Of a DNA stretch of 64,000 nucleotides, positions 16,824-24,527 are shown one piece after another. Where the stretch lies: NCBI GenBank assembly GCA_040384465.1, contig JAZKJF010000004.1, positions 124,001 to 188,000 of the forward strand, read 5' to 3'. The position numbers and the translations under genes were made by a program. Within the stretch, counting starts at the first letter, position 1. Each line of letters begins with the position of its first letter. Source of the DNA: UBA5078 sp040384465 (GTDB lineage: Bacteria > Pseudomonadota > Gammaproteobacteria > Pseudomonadales > Pseudohongiellaceae). A model generated the notes under the pieces. It ran no database searches. It was not told where the DNA came from and saw nothing but the letters and a program-made list of their open reading frames with translations.

Positions 16824-18274
16824 GTCATAGTCTCCAGAGCGTCGAATGTGATGGTGACGCACAAACCTCCCAGCCTTGTAGAGCTGGACAAGGCAATCTG
16901 CGCGCCGTGCATCTCGACGATGTGTCTCACGATCGCCAGCCCCAACCCGGAGCCGCTCACACCAGAGGCGTGCCGATCACCGTCAAGACGGTAGAAGCGA
17001 TCAAAGACACGTTCGTGGTGGGTTTCAGGTATCCCCGGACCGGAGTCCTCAATCTGTAATTGCACCTGACTCCTTGCTCCTTGTTCCTGCGCGACGCTGC
17101 CCTGCACAGAGCGCACCTGCATGCGAATATTGCCGCCTTCTGGTGTGTACTTGGAAGCGTTGGTTAGCACGTTGACCACCAGTGAACGCAAGGCAGTCGC
17201 ATCGCCGTTCACCCAGGCGCTGTTGCCGTCCAGCTCGAAATTCTGATTGCGCTGCAGAATCTGTTCGTACTCGGCGCTGATGATATCCCGCACCAGTTCG
17301 TAAATATCCACCGGCACGAACTGCACCATGTATTGATCCGGCGTCGTCCGATTGAGCACCAGAATCTGCTCCACAAGGTGCCCCATCGTATCGATAGTTT
17401 GATGCAACTCGGCGGCAGTGGTATTCGCGGCGCTGTTATTGACTGTATTGTTATTGACTGCAGGGGCATTCGTTGCAGCGGCACTCGCCAATTCTGTCTG
17501 CAGGTTATGAATCTGCACTTTCATCGTGCTGATGGGCGTGCGCAGCTCATGAGCCGCATCCGCTGCGAAACGCTTTTCGCGACCGAAGGATGACTGCAGA
17601 CGGCGCAACAGATCATTGGTGGATTGCGTCAACGGGGTCAACTCTTTGGGAATGCCCTCCAGTTCCACGGTACTCAGGTCCGACGCCTCGCGGGAATGGA
17701 CCTCGCGTGCCAGCACGCGGATGGGCCGCAACCCAAAACCGACGATGAACCATATCAGCAAAGCCGCCAGTGGGATGCTCAGGAGCGTTGGCACCACCGC
17801 CTCCAGAATCACACTTTCTGCCAGTTCATAACGCAGATCATAGCGTTGCGCCGCCATCAACCAGTGATGCTGTTCGGGGTCACGAATCGCCAGCACCCGC
17901 CAGCGATAACCATTGAAGTTCACATCCCGGTAACCGATTTCGAAGGGGCTCATCTGCTCTACCGGCGCCAGCACCGAGCGCAGCAACAAACTGCCATCAG
18001 GATTGAAAACCTGATAGGCAATGCGCATCTCGGCACCGAGTGCGAGATCGGTTTGCTGCGGCAATACCAGCTCTTCCACCACTCTCGTGTAGCCAGCGGC
18101 GGTCAAGTCTGGATTGAGCAGACTCAGCAGCTTTACATGCTCCAGCAATTGCAGATCGAACAGACTCTCGGCTTCCAGCATGCTCTCGCGATAGCCGCGC
18201 AAGGACGATAGAAAACTCACCAACACAATGATGGCGATGAGCGTGAGTGTCAGAAAAAGTCTTATCGAAGCCAT
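16820..18274 (-). CDS. Sensor histidine kinase, QseC/PmrB-like
   Basis: This 484-residue kinase has membrane segments at about 5-25 and 160-180 flanking a periplasmic sensor domain. HAMP follows, then the phosphoacceptor AADAAHELRTPISTMK. ATPase motifs include VVNVLTNASKYTPEGG and DSGPGIPETHHERVFDRFYR. The dimerisation hairpin carries an unusual Ala/Asn-rich loop (around NNNTVNNSAANTTAA) encoded by a short duplication. It is 19 bases after the response-regulator gene and overlaps the cupredoxin gene. The ligand is unknown; the neighbouring iron permease makes iron or another metal the leading guess. The periplasmic part has several acidic residues, but I found no clear ExxE motif. Confidence 0.9.
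   Translation of the reverse strand: MASIRLFLTLTLIAIIVLVSFLSSLRGYRESMLEAESLFDLQLLEHVKLLSLLNPDLTAAGYTRVVEELVLPQQTDLALGAEMRIAYQVFNPDGSLLLRSVLAPVEQMSPFEIGYRDVNFNGYRWRVLAIRDPEQHHWLMAAQRYDLRYELAESVILEAVVPTLLSIPLAALLIWFIVGFGLRPIRVLAREVHSREASDLSTVELEGIPKELTPLTQSTNDLLRRLQSSFGREKRFAADAAHELRTPISTMKVQIHNLQTELASAAATNAPAVNNNTVNNSAANTTAAELHQTIDTMGHLVEQILVLNRTTPDQYMVQFVPVDIYELVRDIISAEYEQILQRNQNFELDGNSAWVNGDATALRSLVVNVLTNASKYTPEGGNIRMQVRSVQGSVAQEQGARSQVQLQIEDSGPGIPETHHERVFDRFYRLDGDRHASGVSGSGLGLAIVRHIVEMHGAQIALSSSTRLGGLCVTITFDALETMT
17435..17464. repeat. 15-bp tandem duplication in the kinase gene
   Basis: Two adjacent 15-base units share an identical first 11 bases (GTTATTGACTG). They encode the repeated VNN of the low-complexity loop in the kinase dimerisation domain. 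Confidence 0.6.
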
Positions 18275-18293
18275 GGTCGTTCAACAGTCCTTG

Positions 18294-18962
18294 CTAAGAG
18301 CCAACCTGCTTCTTGATGACATAGCCCACGCCTCTGACCGTCTGGATAAAACCAACCGGCAGTTTCTTACGCAAATTGTGAATGTGCACCTCGACCGTGT
18401 TGCTGCTGACCTCCTCACCCCAACTGTAGAGTTTGCTGTCGAGCATCTCGCGCGTCTGTACTTTGTTGGCACTCTCCATCAAGGCTTTGAGCAGCATGTA
18501 CTCGCGCCGCGACATCGTGACACTGGCACCGGCGACGGTGACTTCAAGACTTTGTGTATCGAGAATCACGTCGCCTATGCTGATGTTCTTGCTTTTCACG
18601 CTACCCAGCCGCCGCTCCAGGGCACGCAGACGGGCGAGCAACTCGGATATCTCGAATGGCTTGGCAAGGTAGTCGTCAGCCCCCGCATCCAGACCCGCCA
18701 CTTTGTCGCGAGTTTGATCGCGGGCCGTGAGAATCAGCACGGGATTGGTGAAGTGATCGCGACGCGCTGTGCGCAACACTTCGAGCCCGTCCATCCCCGG
18801 CAACCCCAAATCGAGAATCATGATGTCCGGATGCGCGGTGCGCAGCGCGACGAGCGCCGTCTCACCACGATCCACATGGTTGACGCTGAAGCCAGCAGCG
18901 CGCAGCGCACGCTCAATCGCCTGCGCCAGCGCCAGGTTGTCTTCTACCAGCAATACCTGCAT
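18294..18962 (-). CDS. OmpR-family response regulator, QseB/PmrA-like
   Basis: This 222-residue protein starts at the ATG at 18962, which has a strong GGGGGAG ribosome-binding site; an upstream in-frame codon is unlikely. The receiver domain has the acidic pair LVEDN, the phosphoacceptor in IMILDLGLPGMDGLEVL and the lysine in DYLAKPF. The C-terminal winged helix has ISIGDVILDTQSLEV and NTVEVHIHNLRKKL. The HIHNLRKKL recognition region and overall pattern match the QseB/PmrA/BasR group, whose sites are TTAA repeats every 11 bp. Such repeats occur upstream of three transcription units in this window. It is probably phosphorylated by the kinase encoded just downstream. Confidence 0.92.
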   Translation of the reverse strand: MQVLLVEDNLALAQAIERALRAAGFSVNHVDRGETALVALRTAHPDIMILDLGLPGMDGLEVLRTARRDHFTNPVLILTARDQTRDKVAGLDAGADDYLAKPFEISELLARLRALERRLGSVKSKNISIGDVILDTQSLEVTVAGASVTMSRREYMLLKALMESANKVQTREMLDSKLYSWGEEVSSNTVEVHIHNLRKKLPVGFIQTVRGVGYVIKKQVGS

Positions 18963-19019
18963 TTCTCCCCCTGCTGCAGCCTGCATTCACTGTCGCCGAC
19001 TGACCATCAGACTGCGCGT

Positions 19020-19688
19020 TTACCGAGCCTCTTCAAGCTGCTGCAACATCCGTTCAATCTCACCCCGACGGCCTTGATCGGCCAACTCACGACCGGGTCT
19101 GGACGGTGCATTCAGCGCGCGCAGCAAATAACGCTGGGCGTCTTCGTATTTCTCGGTCTTGAAGAGGTGCTCTGCGTAGAAGTAATTGGCATCGATACCG
19201 TCAGGAGAGATTTCCAGCCCCTTCGCCAACAGCTCCTCGCCCTTCTCCTCATCACCGAACCCGACCGGCCAGCCGGGCACGTTGAGGTAGAGTACACCAA
19301 GACTGGTGTAAGCGGAGCCTTGCAATGCGTCGGCGTTCAACTCCAGCGCCGTTTCGAGGTCCGCCTTGGCTGCCTTCGCCGAGGACAGCGCGCCCAGTCC
19401 CCCTTTGGCACCGGCATAGCTGGATTTGATGATCCCGCTCCATATCCAAGCCTCGGCGCTGGTCTGTTGCGCTTCGGTCACCTTGCGGGCGTCCTCGATC
19501 AACGTGCTGAACGCCTCCACCTGCGTCTCGCCCTGGGTCATGTAGTTCACTTCGGCCCAACGTTGTTGCAGCACCTCGACCTCAGGGGTCATGTCTGCGT
19601 ACACGGCTTGCATATTGCCTGCCGCCAGAATGCCGGTGAGCAGCACGATCACACTCGCTCTGTGTTGAATCTTTGTTAACGTTTTCAT
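19020..19688 (-). CDS. Periplasmic TPR protein, TatT-like
   Basis: This 222-residue protein starts at 19688, overlapping the SDR stop as TGATG, with GGAGAG upstream. It has a signal peptide (SVIVLLTGILAAGNMQA). Helical repeats with TPR character follow: AEAWIWSGIIKSSYAG, LETALELNADALQGSAYTSLGVLY and GIDANYFYAEHLFKTEKYEDAQRYLLRAL. It resembles the short TPR proteins annotated as TatT or periplasmic TRAP-associated components. The GPGWPVGFGD-type loop (NVPGWPVGFGDEEKGEELL) is typical of these. It probably scaffolds or binds a partner in the periplasm. It is the fifth gene of the hemolysin-family/ligase/oxidase run. Confidence 0.75.
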   Translation of the reverse strand: MKTLTKIQHRASVIVLLTGILAAGNMQAVYADMTPEVEVLQQRWAEVNYMTQGETQVEAFSTLIEDARKVTEAQQTSAEAWIWSGIIKSSYAGAKGGLGALSSAKAAKADLETALELNADALQGSAYTSLGVLYLNVPGWPVGFGDEEKGEELLAKGLEISPDGIDANYFYAEHLFKTEKYEDAQRYLLRALNAPSRPGRELADQGRRGEIERMLQQLEEAR

Positions 19689-20503
19689 CAATTCTCTCCT
19701 CTTGAATTGGCATCCGCAAATTTGCGGATCACCGGTAATTGTTTCCGCACCGAGCCATCGGTCATGGCAGGCAACAGCGCGTTGATCCACGCATAGAAGC
19801 GCTCGGGCCATCCGATCACACAGTGACCCCAGCGCTCGTTCCGCACGCGCTGCACAACAAAGCGGGCCACCTGTCGCGGATCATCCATCGCATTGCCCAG
19901 TGCGGCGTTCATGGCGACGACTCGTGCGTTGTTGAGCGCCGTCCGCGTGGCGCGGGGTGCCACGTGCAGCACTCGCACACCGGTGTCGGCCAGCTCGCGG
20001 CGCAAGGCCTCGCTGAAACCACGCAGCCCGAACTTGCTGGCGCAGTACGCGGCATAACCCGGATAGCCGATGCTGCCAAAGGCCGAGCCAATATTGACGA
20101 CAGCGCTGGTTGGACGGCGCCGCAGCAATGGCAACAGCTGCTGTGTCAACAGCACCGGCACCATGAGATTCAGTTCCAGCTGCCGGGCCACGATCACTGG
20201 GTCGGCGTTCCCCAGCAGGTTGAAATCGCTGGTGCCAGCGTTGTTGATCAGCAAGTCGACATCCTGCCTTGCGCACAGATCGCGCAGCTTCTGGCGCCCT
20301 GCTGCCTCCAGCAGATCGACCGCCAGAGTCAGATGGGGAGCAGTCGCCTTCACCGGCAGCGCGTTGAGCAAGGCATCGAGCGGCGCCTGCTGGCGACCTA
20401 CCAGAATCAGCCGTGCCCCGGCTTCGGCAAATTCCTGTGCCAGCTGGCTCCCGATACCCCCGGTGGCGCCTGTCAGCACAATAGTGCTATTGCGAATATT
20501 CAT
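19688..20503 (-). CDS. Short-chain dehydrogenase/reductase (SDR)
   Basis: This 271-residue classical SDR has the cofactor motif VLTGATGGIGSQLA at residue 9, LLINNAGTS near 84, the catalytic serine in NIGSAFGSIGYPG and YxxxK in YAAYCASK. The adenine-binding arginine after the second strand (LVGRQ) suggests NADP preference. GGAGG lies seven bases before the ATG. It follows the putative metallo-oxidase gene by 27 bases and overlaps the TPR gene, so it likely reduces or oxidises the product of the ligase/oxidase steps. The substrate is unknown. Confidence 0.9.
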   Translation of the reverse strand: MNIRNSTIVLTGATGGIGSQLAQEFAEAGARLILVGRQQAPLDALLNALPVKATAPHLTLAVDLLEAAGRQKLRDLCARQDVDLLINNAGTSDFNLLGNADPVIVARQLELNLMVPVLLTQQLLPLLRRRPTSAVVNIGSAFGSIGYPGYAAYCASKFGLRGFSEALRRELADTGVRVLHVAPRATRTALNNARVVAMNAALGNAMDDPRQVARFVVQRVRNERWGHCVIGWPERFYAWINALLPAMTDGSVRKQLPVIRKFADANSRGEN

Positions 20504-20530
20504 AACAACCTCCGGTGTGAGCGGCCGCGA

Positions 20531-21193
20531 TCAACATGGTGTGACCACGCTGTCGAACACGCCCTTGTACAGCCGATAGAACATCTTGGTGCTGTGAATC
20601 AGCAGCGCCTGCTGTTCGGGTTTCTCGAAACGATTCATCAGATTTTCCAGATACTGAATGTGAGTCTGATCGATGGCTCCGTGCGAGCGCAGATAACTGA
20701 AAGCACGCTCAGGCAACCCGAGTGCCTCCTTGATCTGGGTGGCGGCCTGATCGGCAAGATTGACGCTGGTGCCTTCCAGCACCTGCACCATGCCGAAGAA
20801 ACCAATCGGGTTGACCCGCGACACCATGTCCCAGGCATAGGCGACCATCAGTTCGGTGGCGAAGGCTGGCTTGCTGTGGCGGACGGCCTCCTTGTCAGCA
20901 CCGCAGGCAGCGATGTCATTGAGTATCCATTCCTGATGCCCGAGTTCGTCCTCGATGTACTCGGCGACGCCTTCCCGCAGCCATTCCATGTCGTCAGGCA
21001 GACGTGCGCCCACTGCCATCAGCAAGGGCACAGTGAATTTGACGTGGTGATAGGCCTGCGTCAGGAAGGCGATGTATTCGTCCAGCGTCACGTCGCGCAC
21101 CATGCAGCGACGAATGATTTCAGTGCTGACCAGTTGTTGACGTTCGGTAGCAGTAGCAGCGATCAGCGTCTGGTAAAACGGTGTAGTGGTCAT
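20531..21193 (-). CDS. Heme-oxygenase-like iron-containing redox enzyme (TenA/HDO fold)
   Basis: This 220-residue all-helical protein starts at the ATG at 21193, which overlaps the ligase stop as ATGA. Characteristic segments are AYHHVKFTVPLL, EYIEDELGHQEWILNDI and AYAWDMVSRVNPIGFFGMVQVLEG, with HTQYLENLMN-like text near the C-terminus (THIQYLENLMN). The glutamates and histidines fit the diiron site of heme-oxygenase-like oxidases (the iron-containing redox enzyme family; UndA and SznF are better-known members). It probably oxidises the carboxylate, CoA ester or amine made by neighbouring enzymes. The chemistry is unknown. An iron enzyme next to an iron permease in one operon is notable. Confidence 0.78.
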   Translation of the reverse strand: MTTTPFYQTLIAATATERQQLVSTEIIRRCMVRDVTLDEYIAFLTQAYHHVKFTVPLLMAVGARLPDDMEWLREGVAEYIEDELGHQEWILNDIAACGADKEAVRHSKPAFATELMVAYAWDMVSRVNPIGFFGMVQVLEGTSVNLADQAATQIKEALGLPERAFSYLRSHGAIDQTHIQYLENLMNRFEKPEQQALLIHSTKMFYRLYKGVFDSVVTPC

Positions 21194-22779
21194 GGCGTTT
21201 CTCTCTCCATTTGCGAATTGGATGTGGTGGTGGCAACCGGGGCGGCGACATAAAGCGCGTCGATCTGTTCCCGGAATTGTTGTTCTATTTGTGGGCGACG
21301 GGGCCGACCATTGCTGGTCAGCAAATCGCTGTCGATGCCGGTGCCTCGGGTGAGCGGAGCGGCCAGACGCTGCCAGCGCTGAATCCGCGCATAAGCCGGC
21401 AGACTGGCGTTGACGCGGGTCACACAGTCTTCGATCTGCTGATCGGTCACCTGTGCAGCGCGTGCAGCGATCAGCGCGACGCAATAAGGTCGTGAATCGC
21501 CGAACACGAAACTCTGAGCGATGGCAGGGCAAGCACTCAGTTCTGCTTCCACCCACTCGGGACTGATGTTGCGACCGAAGCTGGACACCAGCAGATTTTT
21601 GCGTCGCCCTGAAAAGTGCAGGTAACCATCGGCATCGAAATAACCGAGATCTCCCGTGGTACAACGAGCCACTGCAGCAGCGTGCCAGGACGCCCTGTCA
21701 CCGGCATAGCCAAGCGACACCTTGCCTGTCACCACGATCTCGCCATCGATAATTGCGACGTTGCCATGCGGCAGCGGCTTCCCAAGACTGCCGTTGCGAC
21801 GCGCCTGCGGAGTGTTGAGGCTGACAACTGAACCGCACTCGGAAAGACCATAGCCCTCATACACCGGCAGACCGTGCGCCCAGGCACGTTCCAGCAGCGC
21901 GGCGCTGACGGTGGCACCGCCCACCGCGATGAACTGCAACGAATCAGGACACTTCCAGCCCGCGTCGGCACTCATCACGAGAGCTTCCAACAACTGTGGA
22001 ATCAGAATCAAACTATTAGGGCGGCAGCGTGACAAAGCAGCGAGAAAAGTGGGCAGCGAGAACCCGGAATTGCCGTTGAAACCCAACATTGCTTCGCTGG
22101 CCACGATCACCTGTGCCCCGCGCCGCAGCGGCGCATGCACCCCGGCGATGTTCTCCAGCAATGTCGCCAGTGGCAGCACACAGAGATGCCGCTCAATCGC
22201 ACAACTCGCAGTCGCTTCCAGAATCGAGCTGGTTACAGCGGCCATCGTGTCCGCGCTCAGACAGACCCCTTTAGGCGACCCCGTGGAACCCGATGTGAAA
22301 GTGATCTTGCTGGTCTGTGGCGGGACACTGAGCTGCCTGCTAGACCACGCCTGCTGGCGCGTCGTGTTCCGCAGATAGTCGAGCCCCAGATGAGTGCCGG
22401 ATGGCTGCCACGCGTCTGTTGTCAGACCCTGCCAGAGCGGCGCGTTGTCAGTCAGAATCACATCGACAGGCACCACGTCGAGCGCATGCTGCAATTGCAG
22501 CGTCGAGAAGAACCGTGGCAACGGCAACAACGTGATGCCGGCGTAATCGCAAGCGAGATCCGCCACTATCCAGGCCGGACCGTTGTCGGCATGCAGCGCC
22601 ACTTCTTCCACCTGATCGGCGCGCAGCGCATTCGCCAGCGTCAGCACCGCCTGCTGCAATTCGCGCCAGGTATAAGATGTTTCCAACGCATTGTTGCTCG
22701 GCCCTTGCAACTGCAGAATCGCGGGCTCGTCGGGCTTCATGTTGGCGTGATGACACAGGCTGGACCAGAGCTTATTCAT
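21190..22779 (-). CDS. AMP-dependent acyl-CoA ligase-type adenylating enzyme
   Basis: This 529-residue ANL-family enzyme starts at the ATG at 22779, giving MNKLWSSLCHHAN and an 8-base overlap with the upstream stop. Adenylation motifs are ITFTSGSTGSPKGVCLS (A3), YEGYGLSECGSVVSLN (A5), TGDLGYFDADGYLHFSGRRKN (A7/A8) and a shortened C-terminal subdomain ending near the normal lysine region. It activates a carboxylic acid as acyl-AMP and probably passes it to CoA or another acceptor. The acid is unknown; the neighbours (a GNAT-like hemolysin-family protein and a heme-oxygenase-fold enzyme) point to an acyl-derived small molecule or lipid. Confidence 0.88.
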   Translation of the reverse strand: MNKLWSSLCHHANMKPDEPAILQLQGPSNNALETSYTWRELQQAVLTLANALRADQVEEVALHADNGPAWIVADLACDYAGITLLPLPRFFSTLQLQHALDVVPVDVILTDNAPLWQGLTTDAWQPSGTHLGLDYLRNTTRQQAWSSRQLSVPPQTSKITFTSGSTGSPKGVCLSADTMAAVTSSILEATASCAIERHLCVLPLATLLENIAGVHAPLRRGAQVIVASEAMLGFNGNSGFSLPTFLAALSRCRPNSLILIPQLLEALVMSADAGWKCPDSLQFIAVGGATVSAALLERAWAHGLPVYEGYGLSECGSVVSLNTPQARRNGSLGKPLPHGNVAIIDGEIVVTGKVSLGYAGDRASWHAAAVARCTTGDLGYFDADGYLHFSGRRKNLLVSSFGRNISPEWVEAELSACPAIAQSFVFGDSRPYCVALIAARAAQVTDQQIEDCVTRVNASLPAYARIQRWQRLAAPLTRGTGIDSDLLTSNGRPRRPQIEQQFREQIDALYVAAPVATTTSNSQMERETP

Positions 22780-23461
22780 ACTGGCAGGCCTCGCTGTGTG
22801 CGCGCAGTCGCATAACGATCTGCGAGACTTCGGCGGCATGTTCCTGCAGCACTTTCTGTGCGAATTCGTTGCGGCGCAGCGTGTGCCAGGCCTGTTCAAC
22901 ATCGCCGATCACGACACAGGGTTTGTTGTCGTAGTAACTGCCCCAGTCCTTGCCATGCGTGCCAAGACGCTGCAGATCCGCCTCACAGATTTCCTGTGGC
23001 GCAAAGCCCAGGCGGTGCAACAGGGCGCTGACCTGCGCTGTCGCGGTGAAGGTCACCCAGCGAAAACCCGCTTGATACAAGACTTCGGTCAGGGCGATGA
23101 ACAGCAGCTGGCTGCTACCACGACTGCCGGCAAGATTGCCGGTTTCGATAATCAGCGAGCGCTCGACGGAAGAGCCCTGCAGCTCGGAGACAATGCGCTC
23201 GATGGGCGCATCCAAATAATTTTCCACGAAGAAGCGACCACAGGCGCCGGGACGCAGACCGAGTACACCTTGCACGGTGTCATCGCCCCAGGTGGCCAGC
23301 AGGTAAGGTAGGAAGTGTTCGATGTTGGCGTTATAAGTCTCGGCGTAGCGGGAGTGGATATAGCTCTCCAGCTGCTCGCGTTGCGACGAATCAGTAGCGT
23401 GGACACACAGCGTGGGCTGCGGATTGGCAAAGGCGTTAACACAAAGTGGCGTGGCTGACAT
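22772..23461 (-). CDS. 'Thermostable hemolysin' family protein (putative acyltransferase-like)
   Basis: This 229-residue protein is read from the ATG at 23461, which has GGAG eight bases upstream. It matches the Vibrio delta-VPH/thermostable hemolysin family by the segments VHSRYAETYNANI-like (IHSRYAETYNANIEHFLPYLL), VQGVLGLRPG, FFVENYLDAPIE and ETGNLAGSRGSSQLLFIAL. That pattern resembles a GNAT-type acyltransferase fold, so the hemolysin name may mislead. There is no signal peptide. It opens the ten-gene run, directly downstream of a response-regulator box. I would expect it to transfer an acyl group made by the ligase; this is inference. Confidence 0.85.
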   Translation of the reverse strand: MSATPLCVNAFANPQPTLCVHATDSSQREQLESYIHSRYAETYNANIEHFLPYLLATWGDDTVQGVLGLRPGACGRFFVENYLDAPIERIVSELQGSSVERSLIIETGNLAGSRGSSQLLFIALTEVLYQAGFRWVTFTATAQVSALLHRLGFAPQEICEADLQRLGTHGKDWGSYYDNKPCVVIGDVEQAWHTLRRNEFAQKVLQEHAAEVSQIVMRLRAHSEACQYE

Positions 23462-23494
23462 GATCTGAACTCCGGTTGGCTGGATCATGTCGCC

Positions 23495-23527
23495 ACTGTA
23501 GAAAACGAATCTTAATGCAGTATTAAG
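23495..23527 (-). promoter_or_regulatory. TTAA-N7-TTAA box and -10 of the hemolysin-family operon
   Basis: CTTAAT, 5 bases, ATTAAG (23511-23527) gives two TTAA cores 11 bp apart. On the minus strand TACAGT (23495-23500) lies exactly 10 bases after the box and keeps the key T, A and final T of a -10. The spacer base composition and geometry match the box at 14874-14901, including an identical ACTGC spacer on the minus strand. Confidence 0.75.
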
Positions 23528-23566
23528 TCACTACTTTTGATGTGAAGAACGTTGCAGGCCGGCACT

Positions 23567-24358
23567 TCACTCCAGTGGTTTCTTCGGAAACACCTTGCGA
23601 CCGCTGAACATCGCGGAGATTAAACCGTGCCCTTCTTTCACCTCCGTCACCACCACGGCACCGATGTGCAGCACAATCGCAATCAGCATCAGCCAGAAGC
23701 TGATCTCGTGAATCTCGATGAAGGGTTCGCGAAACTTACGCATCTCCGCATAACCTTCCGGGTCCAGCATCTCCTTGTTGCCAGGCACCAGCCCCTCAAG
23801 GCGCGCATGATCCTCGCCGGAGGCCGTCGCCCATTCCGCAAATTCGTGACCAAAGGGCGGGAAGTACAGGTCCGTGCCCGCCAGTACCAGTCCCGTCACC
23901 ATCTGCGCGGTCAGCAGGAAAAACAATAAGGCCAGCATCAACCGAGCCACTGGGTTGTGTCCGCGATAGGCCGGTGGCTCCCCCGCCTTCGCGCCTTTGA
24001 TCCACTCCCGCAGTGCCGTCCCGTAGCCTTTGCCACCGGGTAGAACCGCCGACCAACGCGCATAGCGCCCGCCAATGAAACCCCAGATGAAGCGCCACAG
24101 CAGGTTCAGGGTAAACACGTAGCCAGTCCACGCGTGCAGAATCTTGAGTGTGACCTTACCCTCACTGCTGACGCCAAGGCTGTTGGCATTCAGGATCAGC
24201 ACGCCGATGATGATCAGCAACAAGACACACAGGACGTTGATCCAGTGGAACCAGCGCACCCCGGCATCCCAGACCTGATAGGACTGCAGGGTTTGCGGCG
24301 TATCGTCCGCACTGAGAGCATCATTCGGACTTGATGTGTTTTCGATGGAATCGTTCAT
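23567..24358 (-). CDS. b-type cytochrome (cytochrome b561 / Ni-Fe hydrogenase cytochrome b-like)
   Basis: This 263-residue integral membrane protein has four main hydrophobic segments and histidines placed for two b hemes: WDAGVRWFHWINVLC, LKILHAWTGYVFTLNLLWRF, and IHEISFWLMLIAIVLHIGAVV near the end. Such cytochromes move electrons between quinol and a periplasmic or cytoplasmic partner. GAGGT precedes the ATG at 24358. No partner catheps or hydrogenase gene is adjacent. It lies upstream of the hemolysin-family operon and has its own TTAA-N7-TTAA box, so it may supply electrons to that pathway, but this is inferred. Confidence 0.88.
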   Translation of the reverse strand: MNDSIENTSSPNDALSADDTPQTLQSYQVWDAGVRWFHWINVLCVLLLIIIGVLILNANSLGVSSEGKVTLKILHAWTGYVFTLNLLWRFIWGFIGGRYARWSAVLPGGKGYGTALREWIKGAKAGEPPAYRGHNPVARLMLALLFFLLTAQMVTGLVLAGTDLYFPPFGHEFAEWATASGEDHARLEGLVPGNKEMLDPEGYAEMRKFREPFIEIHEISFWLMLIAIVLHIGAVVVTEVKEGHGLISAMFSGRKVFPKKPLE

Positions 24359-24431
24359 GGTGACCTCTGGCCCCTTCTAGTGATGAAATTAACGTTTGCT
24401 GACCGCCTGCATTCAGCAGCATCCTTGGCCT

Positions 24432-24464
24432 ATGCTGGCACGCCTTTATTAAAATCCCATTAAA
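24432..24464 (-). promoter_or_regulatory. TTAA-N7-TTAA box upstream of the cytochrome b gene
   Basis: ATTAAA, 5 bases, ATTAAA (24448-24464) is a perfect direct repeat with cores 11 bp apart. On the minus strand CAGCAT lies 10 bases further, a weak -10 (three of six consensus bases). The box sits between the divergent cytochrome b and xseA genes and could serve either, although geometry favours the cytochrome. Confidence 0.6.
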
Positions 24465-24527
24465 TTGCACCGGGCGGCTCGCCCTGCCATCAGCAGGGGA
24501 TATGCTCACCTCCCTCACTCACGTATC

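Noticed and set aside
18228..21253. Two long plus-strand frames opposite the response regulator, TPR, SDR and oxidase genes
   Set aside because: The minus-strand genes carry complete family motifs and overlapping starts, while the plus-strand translations show no domain.
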